Assembly (NCBI RefSeq): GCF_011758565.1
Contig: NZ_JAAMOX010000002.1
Span: 806,001-870,000, forward strand
Source: Lysinibacter cavernae
GTDB taxonomy: Bacteria; Actinomycetota; Actinomycetes; Actinomycetales; Microbacteriaceae
Direction: 5' to 3'
DNA length: 64,000 nucleotides
Both the position numbers and the translations under genes were made by a program. Each line of letters opens with the position of its first letter. Within the stretch, counting starts at the first letter, position 1. The notes beneath the pieces are model-generated. The model had not been told where the DNA came from. It did not search any database and worked only from the letters and a program-made list of their open reading frames with translations. Shown piece by piece: positions 8,901-17,176 of this stretch.

Positions 8901-9165
8901 CAGTGTTGTTGAGGGTGAACTCAAGCGTGACGAAGGATGCATCTGTGCCTGACGCATGATCGCTGCGCAGCCTCGGTTGGGTGCCATCGTAGCGGGTTAC
9001 TTTCGCGAAGAGTGCGTAGGAAATGGCATCCAAGATGCTGGATTTTCCTGCGCCAGTTTTGCCACTGATGAGAAAGATTCCGTCATTGACATATTCATCG
9101 AAGTTTACGATTTCCTGGTTTTTGTAGGGGCCAAATCCAGCTACGGTGAGCGATCTGATTCTCAT
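5971..9165 (-). CDS. sbcC: SbcC-like exonuclease subunit / SMC-type ATPase
   Basis: The 1064-residue protein has the SbcC/Rad50 plan: Walker A GKTGAGKS at residues 35-42, long heptad-rich coiled coils, a central zinc-hook CPVC near residue 580, then the signature LSGGETF and Walker B FIDEGFGSLD near the C-terminus. With SbcD it forms an ATP-dependent nuclease that opens hairpins and processes blocked DNA ends. The start overlaps the sbcD stop by 4 bases, so they are translationally coupled. Odd feature: between roughly residues 225 and 295 the first coiled coil is interrupted by a Ser/Glu/Asp/Pro low-complexity insert containing a hexanucleotide repeat. Confidence 0.93.
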   Translation of the reverse strand: MRIRSLTVAGFGPYKNQEIVNFDEYVNDGIFLISGKTGAGKSSILDAISYALFAKVTRYDGTQPRLRSDHASGTDASFVTLEFTLNNTEYRVHRTPEYERPKRSGSGTTKQASSVEVAVRQPGQYEWQVIAAKEREAAHELSRILPLTREQFSQVIMLAQNDFQRFLLAKQDDRQALLRSLFNTRRFERLEEHLAERSRASGAGVASALELVAQQAAIVSSIIEDAKADSNSGVETLGITSDAESESESSDSTGSADGTGGANKARDASTGQGPDRESESESEPEPEPEPEADKHSLAWFTAQLSLLTEQHKTALRSQDAAASEAQSRSNTLAHLQNIAALQQRRDVARETIAELDRHRESHLADKQQLEDGERAKAAWPFRSAVTRARDSSAKAQERETEARQRFRQHQTDVDEQNDAGAPLAAGELSAAELSTFIQVLAERIGSLSQLVDDEKHLDELNKQLAHSAQLNAEAEKRRLAATEAIVSLPKQRDQLGATILELTATVAGRASLNDRLLELRQQHTAAELAVKTQAALDLAQADESKAITQNASAAAKLDDLNRARLRGSASDLAAALIKDMPCPVCGSAEHPHPAEPDDATVSDSQLEAARAQLDDAFAALADSRGTVTKLSTEAAEHRTRSKSMPVEDIEALINTTLDSLHVLDSAAVQLAETQEESTRIGTAIAFAHEELEHQQQHSQELVARQAALQADHDSIIQRLSEAKGTFPTVAALRETLMRQRQSAAELGTAQEEAAEAHRMLDQALAQLNEQLTQQGFESLQQAEDAHRSPEDLSALKRRVDDVRDAHSHATKTLKSDEFLDLPNEPVDLAEATDAAAQADEALSTATADAAVAAKRMSQVSAVVSDVRQRISNVEQLLSDHEQLRVLSQTLLGNDPNERRMRLETYVLAAQLEEIVAAANVRLREITGGRYTLEHDDGLQYRNTRAGLGLAVRDEHTGLARSPRSLSGGETFLASLSLALGLAEVVTNQAGGIQLDTLFIDEGFGSLDAETLETAMHALDGLRAGGRTIGLISHVEAMKEQIPAKLNIEVTAHGYSTISRGAHTP
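8293..8340. repeat. CTCGGG hexanucleotide repeat inside sbcC
   Basis: Four perfect CTCGGG units (8293-8316) grade into CTCGGA, CTCAGA and TTCGGA. On the coding strand they encode a run of Glu-Pro and Glu-Ser dipeptides. The 6-base unit keeps the frame when copy number changes. It lies inside a wider acidic, Ser-rich insert coded by about 8275-8470. Confidence 0.85.
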
Positions 9166-10328
9166 CGCTTCGCCTCCGTTTCGCCAACCTGTGCGAGTGC
9201 GTCAGCTATGCACTCACGTTCATAATCTGTTTGCCCTACACCGTTGCGAACGTATTCAAGAAACCCGGCGATGAGCGTGGGGTCGCTCTGGGATTGCACA
9301 CGCTGCGCATACGTCGCCGTTCCGTGGTCGGCGGAAGTATCCGGCTGAAATTCAAGGGTGACGCAGTAGGCGAATCGCTCGCGGAGCTTGGCCATTGCAT
9401 CGAGTGGCCGCTGCTGGTCAGTAAGAATCGCCGATACCCAGTGCTGCTCAGCCGAGTTATATTCCGATTGGGTTATGAGATCGTTGAGCGTGCCAGTCAC
9501 AACAGAAAGTGGGCGGGGAATCGGAAGATCGTGCCACTCGACAGCGCCGAGCCCTGTAGCGCCGAGGTCGATTAACCACACACCCCGTGGTTTGTTTGCC
9601 TCTGAGAACGAATAGTGGAGCGGGGCCCCCGAATACCGCACTCGCTCGCTGAAAACGGCGCGTCCGTGGATGTGGCCAAGCGCAACATAGTCGGGGCCGT
9701 CAAATGTGCTGAGTGACACGTAGTCAAGCCCACCAGCGGTGATATCTCGTTCAACATCGCTTGCTTCGCCACCAACGACAAAACAGTGGGCCATGGCTAC
9801 AGATCGGACCGGGGATGTATCGGAAGCTCGTGAGGCGAGGTCAGCACGAACGGCATCCATAGCCATTGAGAGCGCCTGCTGTTGGCTGCGGAGCTCAACC
9901 TCGGGATGCAGATGACGGATAAGAGACGGCTCAAGATAGGGGATGCCGTAGAAGAGGACTGGCCCGAATTCATCGTTGAGCTCAACCGGCCGTGAATAGG
10001 CGTCGTGTTCGGTGAGGATGTGGATGCCTGCTTGGCTTGCCCACTGGGACTGAAACCCGAGTCGGGTGGCTGAATCGTGGTTGCCGCTGGTCATCACGAC
10101 CGCGATGCCTTCGGAGTGGAGTGCCGTGAGTGTTTCGGTGAGCACCGCATAGTGGTCTGCGGCAGGCGTTGACGTGTCAAAAATGTCGCCGGAAACGACA
10201 AGGACATCGACGCTCTGCTGCACGGCCAGCGAGACCAGCGCTGCGAGTACTTGGCGCAAGTGGTCGAGTGTCGATGTGGCATGGAACGTGCGGCCGATAT
10301 GGAAATCGCTCGAGTGCAGAATCTTCAA
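9162..10328 (-). CDS. sbcD: SbcD-like exonuclease subunit (metallophosphoesterase)
   Basis: The N-terminus KILHSSDFHIGRTFH carries the metal-binding D-x-H, followed by VVSGDIFD, MTSGNHD and ALGHIHG, the canonical SbcD/Mre11 phosphoesterase motifs. It supplies the nuclease active site of the SbcCD complex. I start it at the TTG at 10326-10328 because AAAGGAG sits 6 bases ahead and the resulting protein (388 residues) begins exactly at the conserved strand; the in-frame upstream extension to 10472 looks non-coding. The stop overlaps the sbcC start. Confidence 0.92.
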   Translation of the reverse strand: MKILHSSDFHIGRTFHATSTLDHLRQVLAALVSLAVQQSVDVLVVSGDIFDTSTPAADHYAVLTETLTALHSEGIAVVMTSGNHDSATRLGFQSQWASQAGIHILTEHDAYSRPVELNDEFGPVLFYGIPYLEPSLIRHLHPEVELRSQQQALSMAMDAVRADLASRASDTSPVRSVAMAHCFVVGGEASDVERDITAGGLDYVSLSTFDGPDYVALGHIHGRAVFSERVRYSGAPLHYSFSEANKPRGVWLIDLGATGLGAVEWHDLPIPRPLSVVTGTLNDLITQSEYNSAEQHWVSAILTDQQRPLDAMAKLRERFAYCVTLEFQPDTSADHGTATYAQRVQSQSDPTLIAGFLEYVRNGVGQTDYERECIADALAQVGETEAKR

Positions 10329-10544
10329 TGCTGGCTCCTTTCGGGTGCGCGCTGGTGTGGTTATGTTCAAGCCTAACGAGACCACTGACACTCGCATGGT
10401 TGAGCGAGGGAGAAGGCCCCTTCTCGGGTTCGTGCGGCTGGAGACGCAAGCAGCTGCCAAACTTTTCCACATCTGGTTCCGCTGACGTAGTTATCCACAA
10501 ATTTCGCCGTGGCCACTCATTGCCCGTGCTGCGCGGTCAACATT

Positions 10545-10973
10545 ATGGACATGACGCCAATTCCAGCAGACACCCTTCACGAACATCCACTCCTCACCGA
10601 CCAGAGTATTACCGAACGCATGATTACCATCGTTGGGCGGGCCATACGCCCTCAGGCCTGGATCATGCTCCTTGCCGCCGATTACACACAACTGCCCATT
10701 GTGGTTCCCGTCGAAGAAGCTCGACCGCCGACCAAATCGGATCAGATCGAATGGCTCGTCTCCCTCACTCAGCAGCAGCTATTTGACCACACCGCCGATC
10801 ACGCAATTGTTGTCTGGGAACGACCGGGCCCGCCGACTCTGCACGCAAGCGAGAGGATTGCCCTCGAACGCTTCGCTCAGGCTTGCGCTGACGCACGCGT
10901 ATCGTTGCGGGCGCAACTGCTGAGTTCGTCGAGGGGTGTTGGCTACCTCACGATTGAACGGGGAACTCAGTGA
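10545..10973 (+). CDS. Hypothetical protein
   Basis: About 142 residues, beginning MDMTPIPADTLHEHPLLTDQSI (ATG at 10545, with further ATG at 10551; a GTG at 10509 would add 12 residues including CPCC). The sequence is acidic to neutral, predicted alpha/beta, with ARPPTKSDQIEWLVSL and a C-terminal SRGVGYLTIERG. I do not recognise the family. It is divergent from sbcD and its last 7 bases overlap the end of the convergent nucleotidyltransferase gene. Codon use matches real genes in the window. Confidence 0.6.
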   Translation: MDMTPIPADTLHEHPLLTDQSITERMITIVGRAIRPQAWIMLLAADYTQLPIVVPVEEARPPTKSDQIEWLVSLTQQQLFDHTADHAIVVWERPGPPTLHASERIALERFAQACADARVSLRAQLLSSSRGVGYLTIERGTQ

Positions 10974-11887
10974 TCGTTTCGCAGGTCGGTTTCCGGCGAG
11001 ATCACCCGTTCGACGTGGGCAAGCACTCGATCGCGCAGCGCGAGATCTACGAACCCAAGCTTGGCACAAGCCTCCTTCGCAACGGCGTCGTACAGATCAA
11101 TGGTCGCCAGCAGGGCCTTGCCAATACTGTCCTGTGTATACAACGCAAACGTCGCAGCGACCTGACTGGAATACGGCTCAGGCAGCCATTCGCCCAGGTG
11201 ATGTCCGTTGTGCCAGGTATCGGCGACGCCGGCTTGCCCCTCGACCCGCTCCGGTTGTCCTCGCGAGGGAGAAGGCGCGGTTACCATCCATTGCGACATG
11301 ACCAACAGCTGTTCTCGCATTTCTGCCAGGCGAAGCTGAGCAGGCCACAGGTCATCTCGAGCGACATAGATAGGCACCTGCGTCGCTTCGAACCAGAACT
11401 CTCGCTGGTGAGCATCCACTTCGTCAGACGACGGCATTGCCGCTGCGGGGCGAGCCGGCGTATGCGTAGGCAGCTCCCGCGTGATACCGCTTTTGTCGAG
11501 CAGTACCGTGAACCCGCGTGTGTACGTGGCATCGAGACCGCTGCGCCGCATCCGCTCGATTCTCAGCGGCCCGGCCAGTGTGAAGTCAATCTTCCGACCG
11601 CCGGCAAATACGGCGAGACAGGTAGGCCAATCTGGCTCTCCGTCGCCCCCATTGGCAAGGTGAATACTCACGAGTACAGGCCCGATGCTTGTCAGCCAGA
11701 CGTCCGAATCCCACAGCTGGTGAGTCGCGATGTCATTCGAGGTCATGATCAGTTCGAGGTCAAGGTCGGAAAATCGATCAACGCGCGCGTTTCTGCCGCG
11801 CGAACCGGTGAGGATGACCGCGTCGATGATGTCCGATTCGCGGGCAAACGCCAGCACCTTCTCCAGCAGGTCGTGAGGATTCTCCAT
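10967..11887 (-). CDS. Aminoglycoside 6-adenylyltransferase-like nucleotidyltransferase
   Basis: The 306-residue protein has the nucleotidyltransferase motif GSRGR at residues 28-32 followed by DLDLE at 41-45, in the arrangement of the streptomycin adenylyltransferase (ANT(6)/AadE-AadK) family, and its length also fits. These enzymes transfer AMP from ATP to the 6-hydroxyl of streptomycin; chromosomal homologues of uncertain substrate are common. The ATG at 11887 has AAGGCGG just upstream. It follows the Pr6Pr gene by 8 bases and may be cotranscribed. Whether it gives resistance cannot be judged from sequence. Confidence 0.75.
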   Translation of the reverse strand: MENPHDLLEKVLAFARESDIIDAVILTGSRGRNARVDRFSDLDLELIMTSNDIATHQLWDSDVWLTSIGPVLVSIHLANGGDGEPDWPTCLAVFAGGRKIDFTLAGPLRIERMRRSGLDATYTRGFTVLLDKSGITRELPTHTPARPAAAMPSSDEVDAHQREFWFEATQVPIYVARDDLWPAQLRLAEMREQLLVMSQWMVTAPSPSRGQPERVEGQAGVADTWHNGHHLGEWLPEPYSSQVAATFALYTQDSIGKALLATIDLYDAVAKEACAKLGFVDLALRDRVLAHVERVISPETDLRNDH

Positions 11888-11895
11888 GTCCCGCC

Positions 11896-12624
11896 TTAGC
11901 CGTTCCTGACGTGAACGACTCGAAGCCTGCTTGACCCCCACACGGCTGCCGCGCCCGCAAGGATAACGACCAAAATTCCGACACAGTAGAGCGTCACCGA
12001 GCCGTACCCGTTGGCAGGGTTGAGGAACGGGTAGGGAACCCAGCCGTCCGTTGCCCCACGAATCAGCACGACGGTGACCCATGCCGCCGGGTAGAACAGG
12101 ATCACCCAGATCGTGCGCCAACCGAGCGGGGGCCTGTCATCGAACACAAGCCAATCAATAGCAACGTACAGGGGCAGCACCACATGAAGCATGCTGTTTG
12201 CCCAGGGGAGCGAAACGCCGCCGGCAACGTTTGTAAGCAAGGTGTTGTAGACAACACCAACGACGATCATGTATGCGACGGCAGAACCCCTGACAAGCTG
12301 CCAAGCCGATGAAGGCGGCTTGGCAGTGAACGCCAGAACGGCAGTGACGATGAGAACAACAACCATGATCAAGTTGCCTTGGATGGTGAAAAATCCAAAG
12401 AAATTGAACGGGTTAACGGGGGCGTTCGACGCGGAATCGAAAAACGTCGCCACAATGGCGGCCACAGTGGCCAGCGCAAAGACAAGCCTCAGCAAGGCAA
12501 CGACTTGTGCAGGGACCCCTGTGCGGCGATCCGAGCTTTCCGCTGGTTTTGGGCCTTCCGGGGTTGTGACCGTTGCGTTGGCCGTTTCCGCGTTGGCTCG
12601 GGCGTCTGGCCGTGGTTCAGTCAT
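11896..12624 (-). CDS. Pr6Pr family membrane protein
   Basis: 242 residues with six hydrophobic segments after a polar 30-residue N-terminus. The motifs FFTIQGNLIMVVVL, NSMLHVVLPLYVAIDWLVFDDRP and PFLNPANGYG match the actinobacterial Pr6Pr (six-helix, FAR-17a/AIG1-like) family, whose function is not established. It lies upstream of the nucleotidyltransferase gene with an 8-base gap. ATG at 12624. Confidence 0.75.
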   Translation of the reverse strand: MTEPRPDARANAETANATVTTPEGPKPAESSDRRTGVPAQVVALLRLVFALATVAAIVATFFDSASNAPVNPFNFFGFFTIQGNLIMVVVLIVTAVLAFTAKPPSSAWQLVRGSAVAYMIVVGVVYNTLLTNVAGGVSLPWANSMLHVVLPLYVAIDWLVFDDRPPLGWRTIWVILFYPAAWVTVVLIRGATDGWVPYPFLNPANGYGSVTLYCVGILVVILAGAAAVWGSSRLRVVHVRNG

Positions 12625-12696
12625 AAGATCACCTTCGCGTAGTGAGGAGTAGAAGTTATCTTTTCACCAACTACGGTCTGGCAGAAGCCTTACGAC

Positions 12697-15108
12697 CTAA
12701 TCCACCTGAAAGCCGGCGGCACGAAGCGCATCGGCCATAGCGCTATTTGCGGGTGCAGGCTTCTCCGAACGGGGTCGGCTGCTCTGAGCCGATTTACCGC
12801 CTGTTTGTCCCCGGTTGCCGGTGCTCGCGCCGCGAGGTGCCTGCCTGGCCCCGCGTTCGCCGCGGCCGCCAGCACCGGAGGTTCCTCCTGGCGTCGGCTC
12901 GTCGTCGAGGCGCAGGCTCAACGAGATGCGTTTCCGGTCGACGTCAACATCCATGACCTTGGCCCGAACAACGTCACCCGGCTTCACCACCTCGCGAGGG
13001 TCAGAAACAAAGCGGTCGCTCAGCGCCGAGACGTGAACGAGGCCGTCCTGATGGACCCCAACATCCACAAACGCTCCAAAGGCCGCCACATTGGTCACAA
13101 CGCCCTCAAGGACCATCCCCGGCCGCAGATCAGAGACTTTCTCGACGCCATCCGCGAAGGTGGCCGTGGCAAATGTTGGCCGCGGATCGCGGCCAGGTTT
13201 CTCGAGCTCTGCAAGCACATCGGTGACAGTTGGCAACCCGAACGTCCCATCCACAAGATCGGCGGCGCGCACCTTGCGAAGCGCTTGGCCGTTGCCAAGC
13301 AGCGTAGGAACGTCGGCACCCGTTACCTGAACGATGCGTCCCACAAGCGAATACGCCTCAGGGTGGACACCCGAAGCGTCGAGAGGGTTCTCTCCATCAC
13401 GGATTCGAAGGAATCCGGCACACAGCTCAAACGCCTTCGGCCCAAGGCGCGGCACCTTCGCGAGGGCCTTCCGAGATGTGAAGGGCCCGTTGGCATCACG
13501 AAATTCGACGATGCTTTCTGCCAGCCCAGGGCCGATACCAGAAACACGGGTCAGCAGGGGAGCAGAAGCGGTGTTCAGGTCGACCCCAACGCCATTTACG
13601 CAGTCCTCAACTACCGCGTCAAGCGAACGAGACAGCGAGAAATCGGGCAGATCATGCTGATACTGTCCAACGCCAATCGACTTTGGGTCGATCTTTACGA
13701 GTTCGGCGAGTGGATCCTGCAAACGACGGGCAATCGAAACAGCACCACGGATCGAGACGTCAAGCTCTGGCAACTCCTGGGAAGCAAAAGCAGAAGCCGA
13801 GTAGACCGACGCTCCAGCTTCAGAAACAACGACCTTCGTAAGCTTTCGTTCGGGCCGCAACTTGACGAGTTCAGCGGCGAGTTTATCGGTCTCCCTCGAC
13901 GCCGTTCCATTTCCGATAGCGATCAGTTCAATATTGTGCTTCGTGATGAGCGCATCCAGCGTCACGAGGGAGTCCTGCCACTTATTGTGCGGCTGGTGCG
14001 GGTAAATGGTGTCGTATGCGACTACTTTTCCAGTAGCATCCACCACCGCAACTTTTGTACCAGTGCGCAGCCCCGGGTCAAGGCCAAGTGTGGCCCGAGG
14101 CCCAGCGGGTGCCGCGAGCAACAGATCGCGGAGGTTCGACGCAAACACCTTAATGGCGTCTTCTTCAGCTTTCTCGCGCAGGCGGGTCCGCAGATCAAGC
14201 TCAAGGCGCATCAGGATTCGGCCCCGCCAGCTCGTGCGCACAGCGCTAACAAGCCACGCATCCGCGGGCCGCCCCTGCTGGCTCACGCCAAACTGGGTGG
14301 CGATGGCCATTTCGTAGGGCGTCACTGCGAGCGGATCAGCCTCTTCGCCCTCGGCCGATGGGTCAACCGAAACAGAAAGGACCTCTTCCTTTGCCCCTCG
14401 GAACAGTGCGAGGATGCGGTGCGACGGAAGCTTGGTCAGCGGTTCGGAGAAATCGAAATAGTCGGCAAACTTGGCCCCCTTCAGCTCTGCGCCGGGCTTG
14501 ACCGTCGAAACCATGCGGCCTTCCGACCACAGCCGCTCGCGGAGTCGACCGATGAGATCGGCATCCTCGGCGAAGCGTTCAGTGAGGATGTTGCGGGCGC
14601 CTTCAAGCGCGGCGGTGGCGTCCTTGATGTCCTTCTCGTCGTTGAGATATCCGGCGGCTACCTGCTCAGGCACAAGCGTCGGGTCTGCGAGGAGAGCATC
14701 AGCGAGTGGCTCAAGGCCCGCCTCGCGGGCAATCTGTGCACGAGTGCGGCGTTTGGTCTTATACGGCAAATAAATGTCTTCAAGACGGGCCTTCGAATCA
14801 GCCGCGTGAATTTGCGCTTCAAGTTCTGGAGTGAGCTTGCCCTGCTCTCGGATTGAATCGAGCACGGCCGTACGGCGGTCAGCGAGTTCGCGCAAGTAGC
14901 GCAGCCGTTCCTCAAGTGTGCGAAGCTGCGTGTCGTCGAGCATCCCAGTGACTTCCTTGCGATACCTGGCGATAAACGGGACCGTCGAGCCACCGTCGAG
15001 CAGCGCAACGGCAGCCCTCACCTGTTCCTCTCTGACACCAAGCTCATTAGCAATCTGCTGCTGAATAGACGGAAGGGGAATGCTGGATGCGGTTACTACA
15101 GAAGTCAC
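12697..15108 (-). CDS. tex: Tex family RNA-binding transcriptional accessory protein
   Basis: About 803 residues with the full Tex plan: N-terminal helical domain (IANELGVREEQVRAAVALLDGG), YqgF-like RNase-H fold (LGLDPGLRTGTKVAVVD), helix-hairpin-helix segment (LLTRVSGIGPGLAESIVEFRD) and a C-terminal S1 domain (GMVLEGVVTNVAAFGAFVDVG). Tex binds nucleic acid and affects transcription and stress tolerance. The tail after S1 is Gly/Arg/Ser-rich and disordered. The GTG at 15108 is the best start by homology but has no clear ribosome site; in-frame sequence further upstream runs into tandem repeats and is not credible as protein. Confidence 0.9.
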   Translation of the reverse strand: MTSVVTASSIPLPSIQQQIANELGVREEQVRAAVALLDGGSTVPFIARYRKEVTGMLDDTQLRTLEERLRYLRELADRRTAVLDSIREQGKLTPELEAQIHAADSKARLEDIYLPYKTKRRTRAQIAREAGLEPLADALLADPTLVPEQVAAGYLNDEKDIKDATAALEGARNILTERFAEDADLIGRLRERLWSEGRMVSTVKPGAELKGAKFADYFDFSEPLTKLPSHRILALFRGAKEEVLSVSVDPSAEGEEADPLAVTPYEMAIATQFGVSQQGRPADAWLVSAVRTSWRGRILMRLELDLRTRLREKAEEDAIKVFASNLRDLLLAAPAGPRATLGLDPGLRTGTKVAVVDATGKVVAYDTIYPHQPHNKWQDSLVTLDALITKHNIELIAIGNGTASRETDKLAAELVKLRPERKLTKVVVSEAGASVYSASAFASQELPELDVSIRGAVSIARRLQDPLAELVKIDPKSIGVGQYQHDLPDFSLSRSLDAVVEDCVNGVGVDLNTASAPLLTRVSGIGPGLAESIVEFRDANGPFTSRKALAKVPRLGPKAFELCAGFLRIRDGENPLDASGVHPEAYSLVGRIVQVTGADVPTLLGNGQALRKVRAADLVDGTFGLPTVTDVLAELEKPGRDPRPTFATATFADGVEKVSDLRPGMVLEGVVTNVAAFGAFVDVGVHQDGLVHVSALSDRFVSDPREVVKPGDVVRAKVMDVDVDRKRISLSLRLDDEPTPGGTSGAGGRGERGARQAPRGASTGNRGQTGGKSAQSSRPRSEKPAPANSAMADALRAAGFQVD

Positions 15109-15218
15109 ACATGAATTGTGACAGGTCTCACTGGGTATCAAGTTCGCACGTGGCCGCCAACTGCAAAAACAGGAGGAGCTGAGACATCGAAGAGCGGATA
15201 CAACGCCAAACTGTGCTT

Positions 15219-15266
15219 GTCGCCTTGTCGCCTTGTCGCCTTGTCGCCTTGTCGCCTTGTCGCCTT
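15219..15266. repeat. Octanucleotide array (GTCGCCTT)x6
   Basis: Six perfect head-to-tail 8-base units, with a partial seventh, in the spacer between divergent tex and the VOC gene. Confidence 0.92.
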
Positions 15267-15294
15267 GTCGCTGTGTTGCTGTGTCTCCTTCATC

Positions 15295-15342
15295 GTGTTG
15301 CCGTGTTGCCGTGTTGCCGTGTTGCCGTGTCACCGTGTCGCC
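15295..15342. repeat. Octanucleotide array (GTGTTGCC)x4 plus two variant units
   Basis: Four perfect units (15295-15326) followed by GTGTCACC and GTGTCGCC. It is only 28 bases from the preceding 8-base array and shares its period but not its sequence. Confidence 0.9.
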
Positions 15343-15393
15343 TCGTCCGCCCGTTCTCGACCAAATGTCAGTGGCCCATGCTTGGCTATGGGT

Positions 15394-15741
15394 ATGAGCC
15401 TTCACCTGCACATGATCACCATTGACTCCCTTGACCCAATCCCGCTCGCCCGCTGGTGGGCTGCCCGTCTTGGCGGCGAAATTGTTGCCGAAAATGATGG
15501 GTGGTTCGTCATGGTGAAGATTCCTGGGTGGGAGCAGGCCCTCGGTTTCCAAAAGGTCGAGGCCGTGACCGAAGGCAAGAACAAGATCCACCTCGACATC
15601 GCGACGGAAGACCCCATTGCCGAAGTCGCCGCGTTCATCCGGGAGGGCGCCACAAAAATTGCCGTGCACGAAATGCCTGGCTTTAGCTGGACCGTGCTGG
15701 CTGATCCCGACGGCAACCAGTTCTGCGTTGGTGTCAACTAA
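15394..15741 (+). CDS. VOC (glyoxalase-like) domain protein
   Basis: About 115 residues covering one vicinal-oxygen-chelate unit pair: LHMITIDSLDPIPLARWWAARLGG at the start, NKIHLDIATEDP in the middle and VLADPDGNQFCVGV at the end, as in many actinobacterial glyoxalase/bleomycin-resistance-like proteins. Typical roles are metal-dependent isomerisation or binding; the substrate is not predictable. Start is either ATG 15388 or ATG 15394. It is divergent from tex across the octanucleotide arrays. Confidence 0.82.
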   Translation: MSLHLHMITIDSLDPIPLARWWAARLGGEIVAENDGWFVMVKIPGWEQALGFQKVEAVTEGKNKIHLDIATEDPIAEVAAFIREGATKIAVHEMPGFSWTVLADPDGNQFCVGVN

Positions 15742-15755
15742 AACGCCTGCCGTAA

Positions 15756-16217
15756 TTAGGCGGCTGCCCCGCCGAGACCGCGTTCCGCCGCAAGCCGTTG
15801 CAGGTGCTCCGTCTCGTTGATTGAGATTGCCACATAGAAATGGGGGCCGTCCTCGTCTGCCCGAAGCGTGTACACGTACTCGGCATCCGTTAGCTCGCTG
15901 CCAGATGCTTCCGCAAAATGCCAGCGAAGCCGCACTTGAGTGATTCGTTCGGTGACGTTCACCCGTTCCAACAGGTCATACGTGACCCGCGCCAACCCAA
16001 GCAGCCGATAAAACGGGTACGCCTGAGCCAGGCCAAGCGCCATGTCAGCTCGAGAGTTCAGAGAGCCAGCAAAATCATCGGTCAAGATAGTGCCGGGCAG
16101 CCCCCACAGTGCTGCCGAAGCCTCCGCGTTGAAGTCCTGCAGAGATTGACCATAGGTATCAAGAAACCCGCGAAGGTCCTCGTCACTGAGCACGTTGGTG
16201 TCCTGTGAAGTAATCAT
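15756..16217 (-). CDS. NTF2-like fold protein (hypothetical)
   Basis: 153 residues: DLRGFLDTYGQSLQDFNAEASAALWGLPGTILTDDFAGS followed by ITQVRLRWHFAEASGSELTDAEYVYTLRADEDG resembles the NTF2-like/SnoaL fold (helix-rich N-terminus, strands in the second half), often small-molecule binding or non-catalytic. Family assignment is by pattern only. ATG at 16217 or GTG at 16223. It converges on the VOC gene with 14 bases between stops. Confidence 0.6.
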   Translation of the reverse strand: MITSQDTNVLSDEDLRGFLDTYGQSLQDFNAEASAALWGLPGTILTDDFAGSLNSRADMALGLAQAYPFYRLLGLARVTYDLLERVNVTERITQVRLRWHFAEASGSELTDAEYVYTLRADEDGPHFYVAISINETEHLQRLAAERGLGGAAA

Positions 16218-16348
16218 GGCCACAGATTACGTCCGCCGCGGTTATGCCCGCTAGGGGGTTGCACCTGTGCGCAGAGAATGCTCGGCCCCAAAACCACACC
16301 GCATCACCGGCGCTTGACGCGACCAACCCCACAGAACAGAATGGCCAA

Positions 16349-17041
16349 ATGAACACACCAGATGACGCCCCGTCAACTCCGCCGAAACCACGGAAGGCAG
16401 CGCCTGAGAAATCAGCGCCCGTCACCTCGCCGGCGATCGAGCCCTTTGTGGTGAAGGATGCCGAGGCCTGGCGGACCTGGCTCGACGATAACGAAGAACT
16501 CAACGACGGTGTCTGGCTTGTGCTCGCGAAGAAGGGCACAACACAACCAACCTCACTGAGCTATGCGCAAGCCCTCGACGAAGCCCTCTGCAGCGGCTGG
16601 ATTGACGGTCAAAAACGCAGCCTTGATGCGGCAACATTCCTCCAACGATTCACCCCAAGACGGCCCAGAAGCATATGGTCGGCCCGAAACGTCGAACACA
16701 CCGAACGATTGACAGGCGAAGGGCGGATGCGCCCCCGTGGTCAAACCGAGATCGATAAGGCAGTTGCCGACGGGCGCTGGGATCGGGCGTATAAGGGCTC
16801 GTCAACCATTGAGGTTCCGGAAGAGCTCGCGAATGCCCTCGCCGCCTCTCCAGTGGCGGCCGAGCGTTTCAAGTCGCTGACCGGTCAGAATCGATACGCG
16901 TTCTTGCACAGGGTTACCATTGGGCGCACCCCCGAGTTGCGGGAGCGCGCGGCCGAACGGCTCGTTGAGAAGCTCGAACAGGGCGTGACTCCGTACGAAC
17001 AGCCTGAACCGCAGACGCCCACGCCGGCATCCGGATCGTAG
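16349..17041 (+). CDS. YdeI/OmpD-associated family protein
   Basis: 230 residues. After a Pro/Ala/Lys-rich 30-residue leader come AWRTWLDDNEELNDGVWLVLAKKG, SYAQALDEALCSGWIDGQ and FTPRRPRSIWSARNVEHTERL, the conserved blocks of the YdeI-like family. The C-terminal part RYAFLHRVTIGRTPELRERAAERLVEKLEQG is also family-typical. Members have been linked to bacteriocin or polymyxin tolerance in other bacteria, but the molecular role is unclear. ATG 16349 is chosen because the upstream in-frame part has no family similarity. Confidence 0.82.
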   Translation: MNTPDDAPSTPPKPRKAAPEKSAPVTSPAIEPFVVKDAEAWRTWLDDNEELNDGVWLVLAKKGTTQPTSLSYAQALDEALCSGWIDGQKRSLDAATFLQRFTPRRPRSIWSARNVEHTERLTGEGRMRPRGQTEIDKAVADGRWDRAYKGSSTIEVPEELANALAASPVAAERFKSLTGQNRYAFLHRVTIGRTPELRERAAERLVEKLEQGVTPYEQPEPQTPTPASGS

Positions 17042-17176
17042 AAGCCCACCCAATCCGGGACGCGGTTCGTTGCCGAGGAGGGCCACCTCGCGGCTTCGCG
17101 AACACCACAGCTCACTCGAATGAGCGACCGATCGCGCGCAGCCGCAAACAGCTACGCCCGTCTGGCCCCACCCGCC

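Noticed and set aside
10329-10472. 48-residue N-terminal extension of SbcD
   Set aside because: The TTG at 10328 has a perfect ribosome site and begins at the conserved first strand; the extension is Arg-rich and unrelated to the family.
12805-14856. 683-codon open frame on the + strand antisense to tex
   Set aside because: Antisense shadow of a real gene in high-GC DNA; no ribosome site and no recognisable domain, while tex has full domain structure.
15219-15342. Possible CRISPR array
   Set aside because: Units are 8 bp and contiguous with no spacers, so these are simple tandem repeats.
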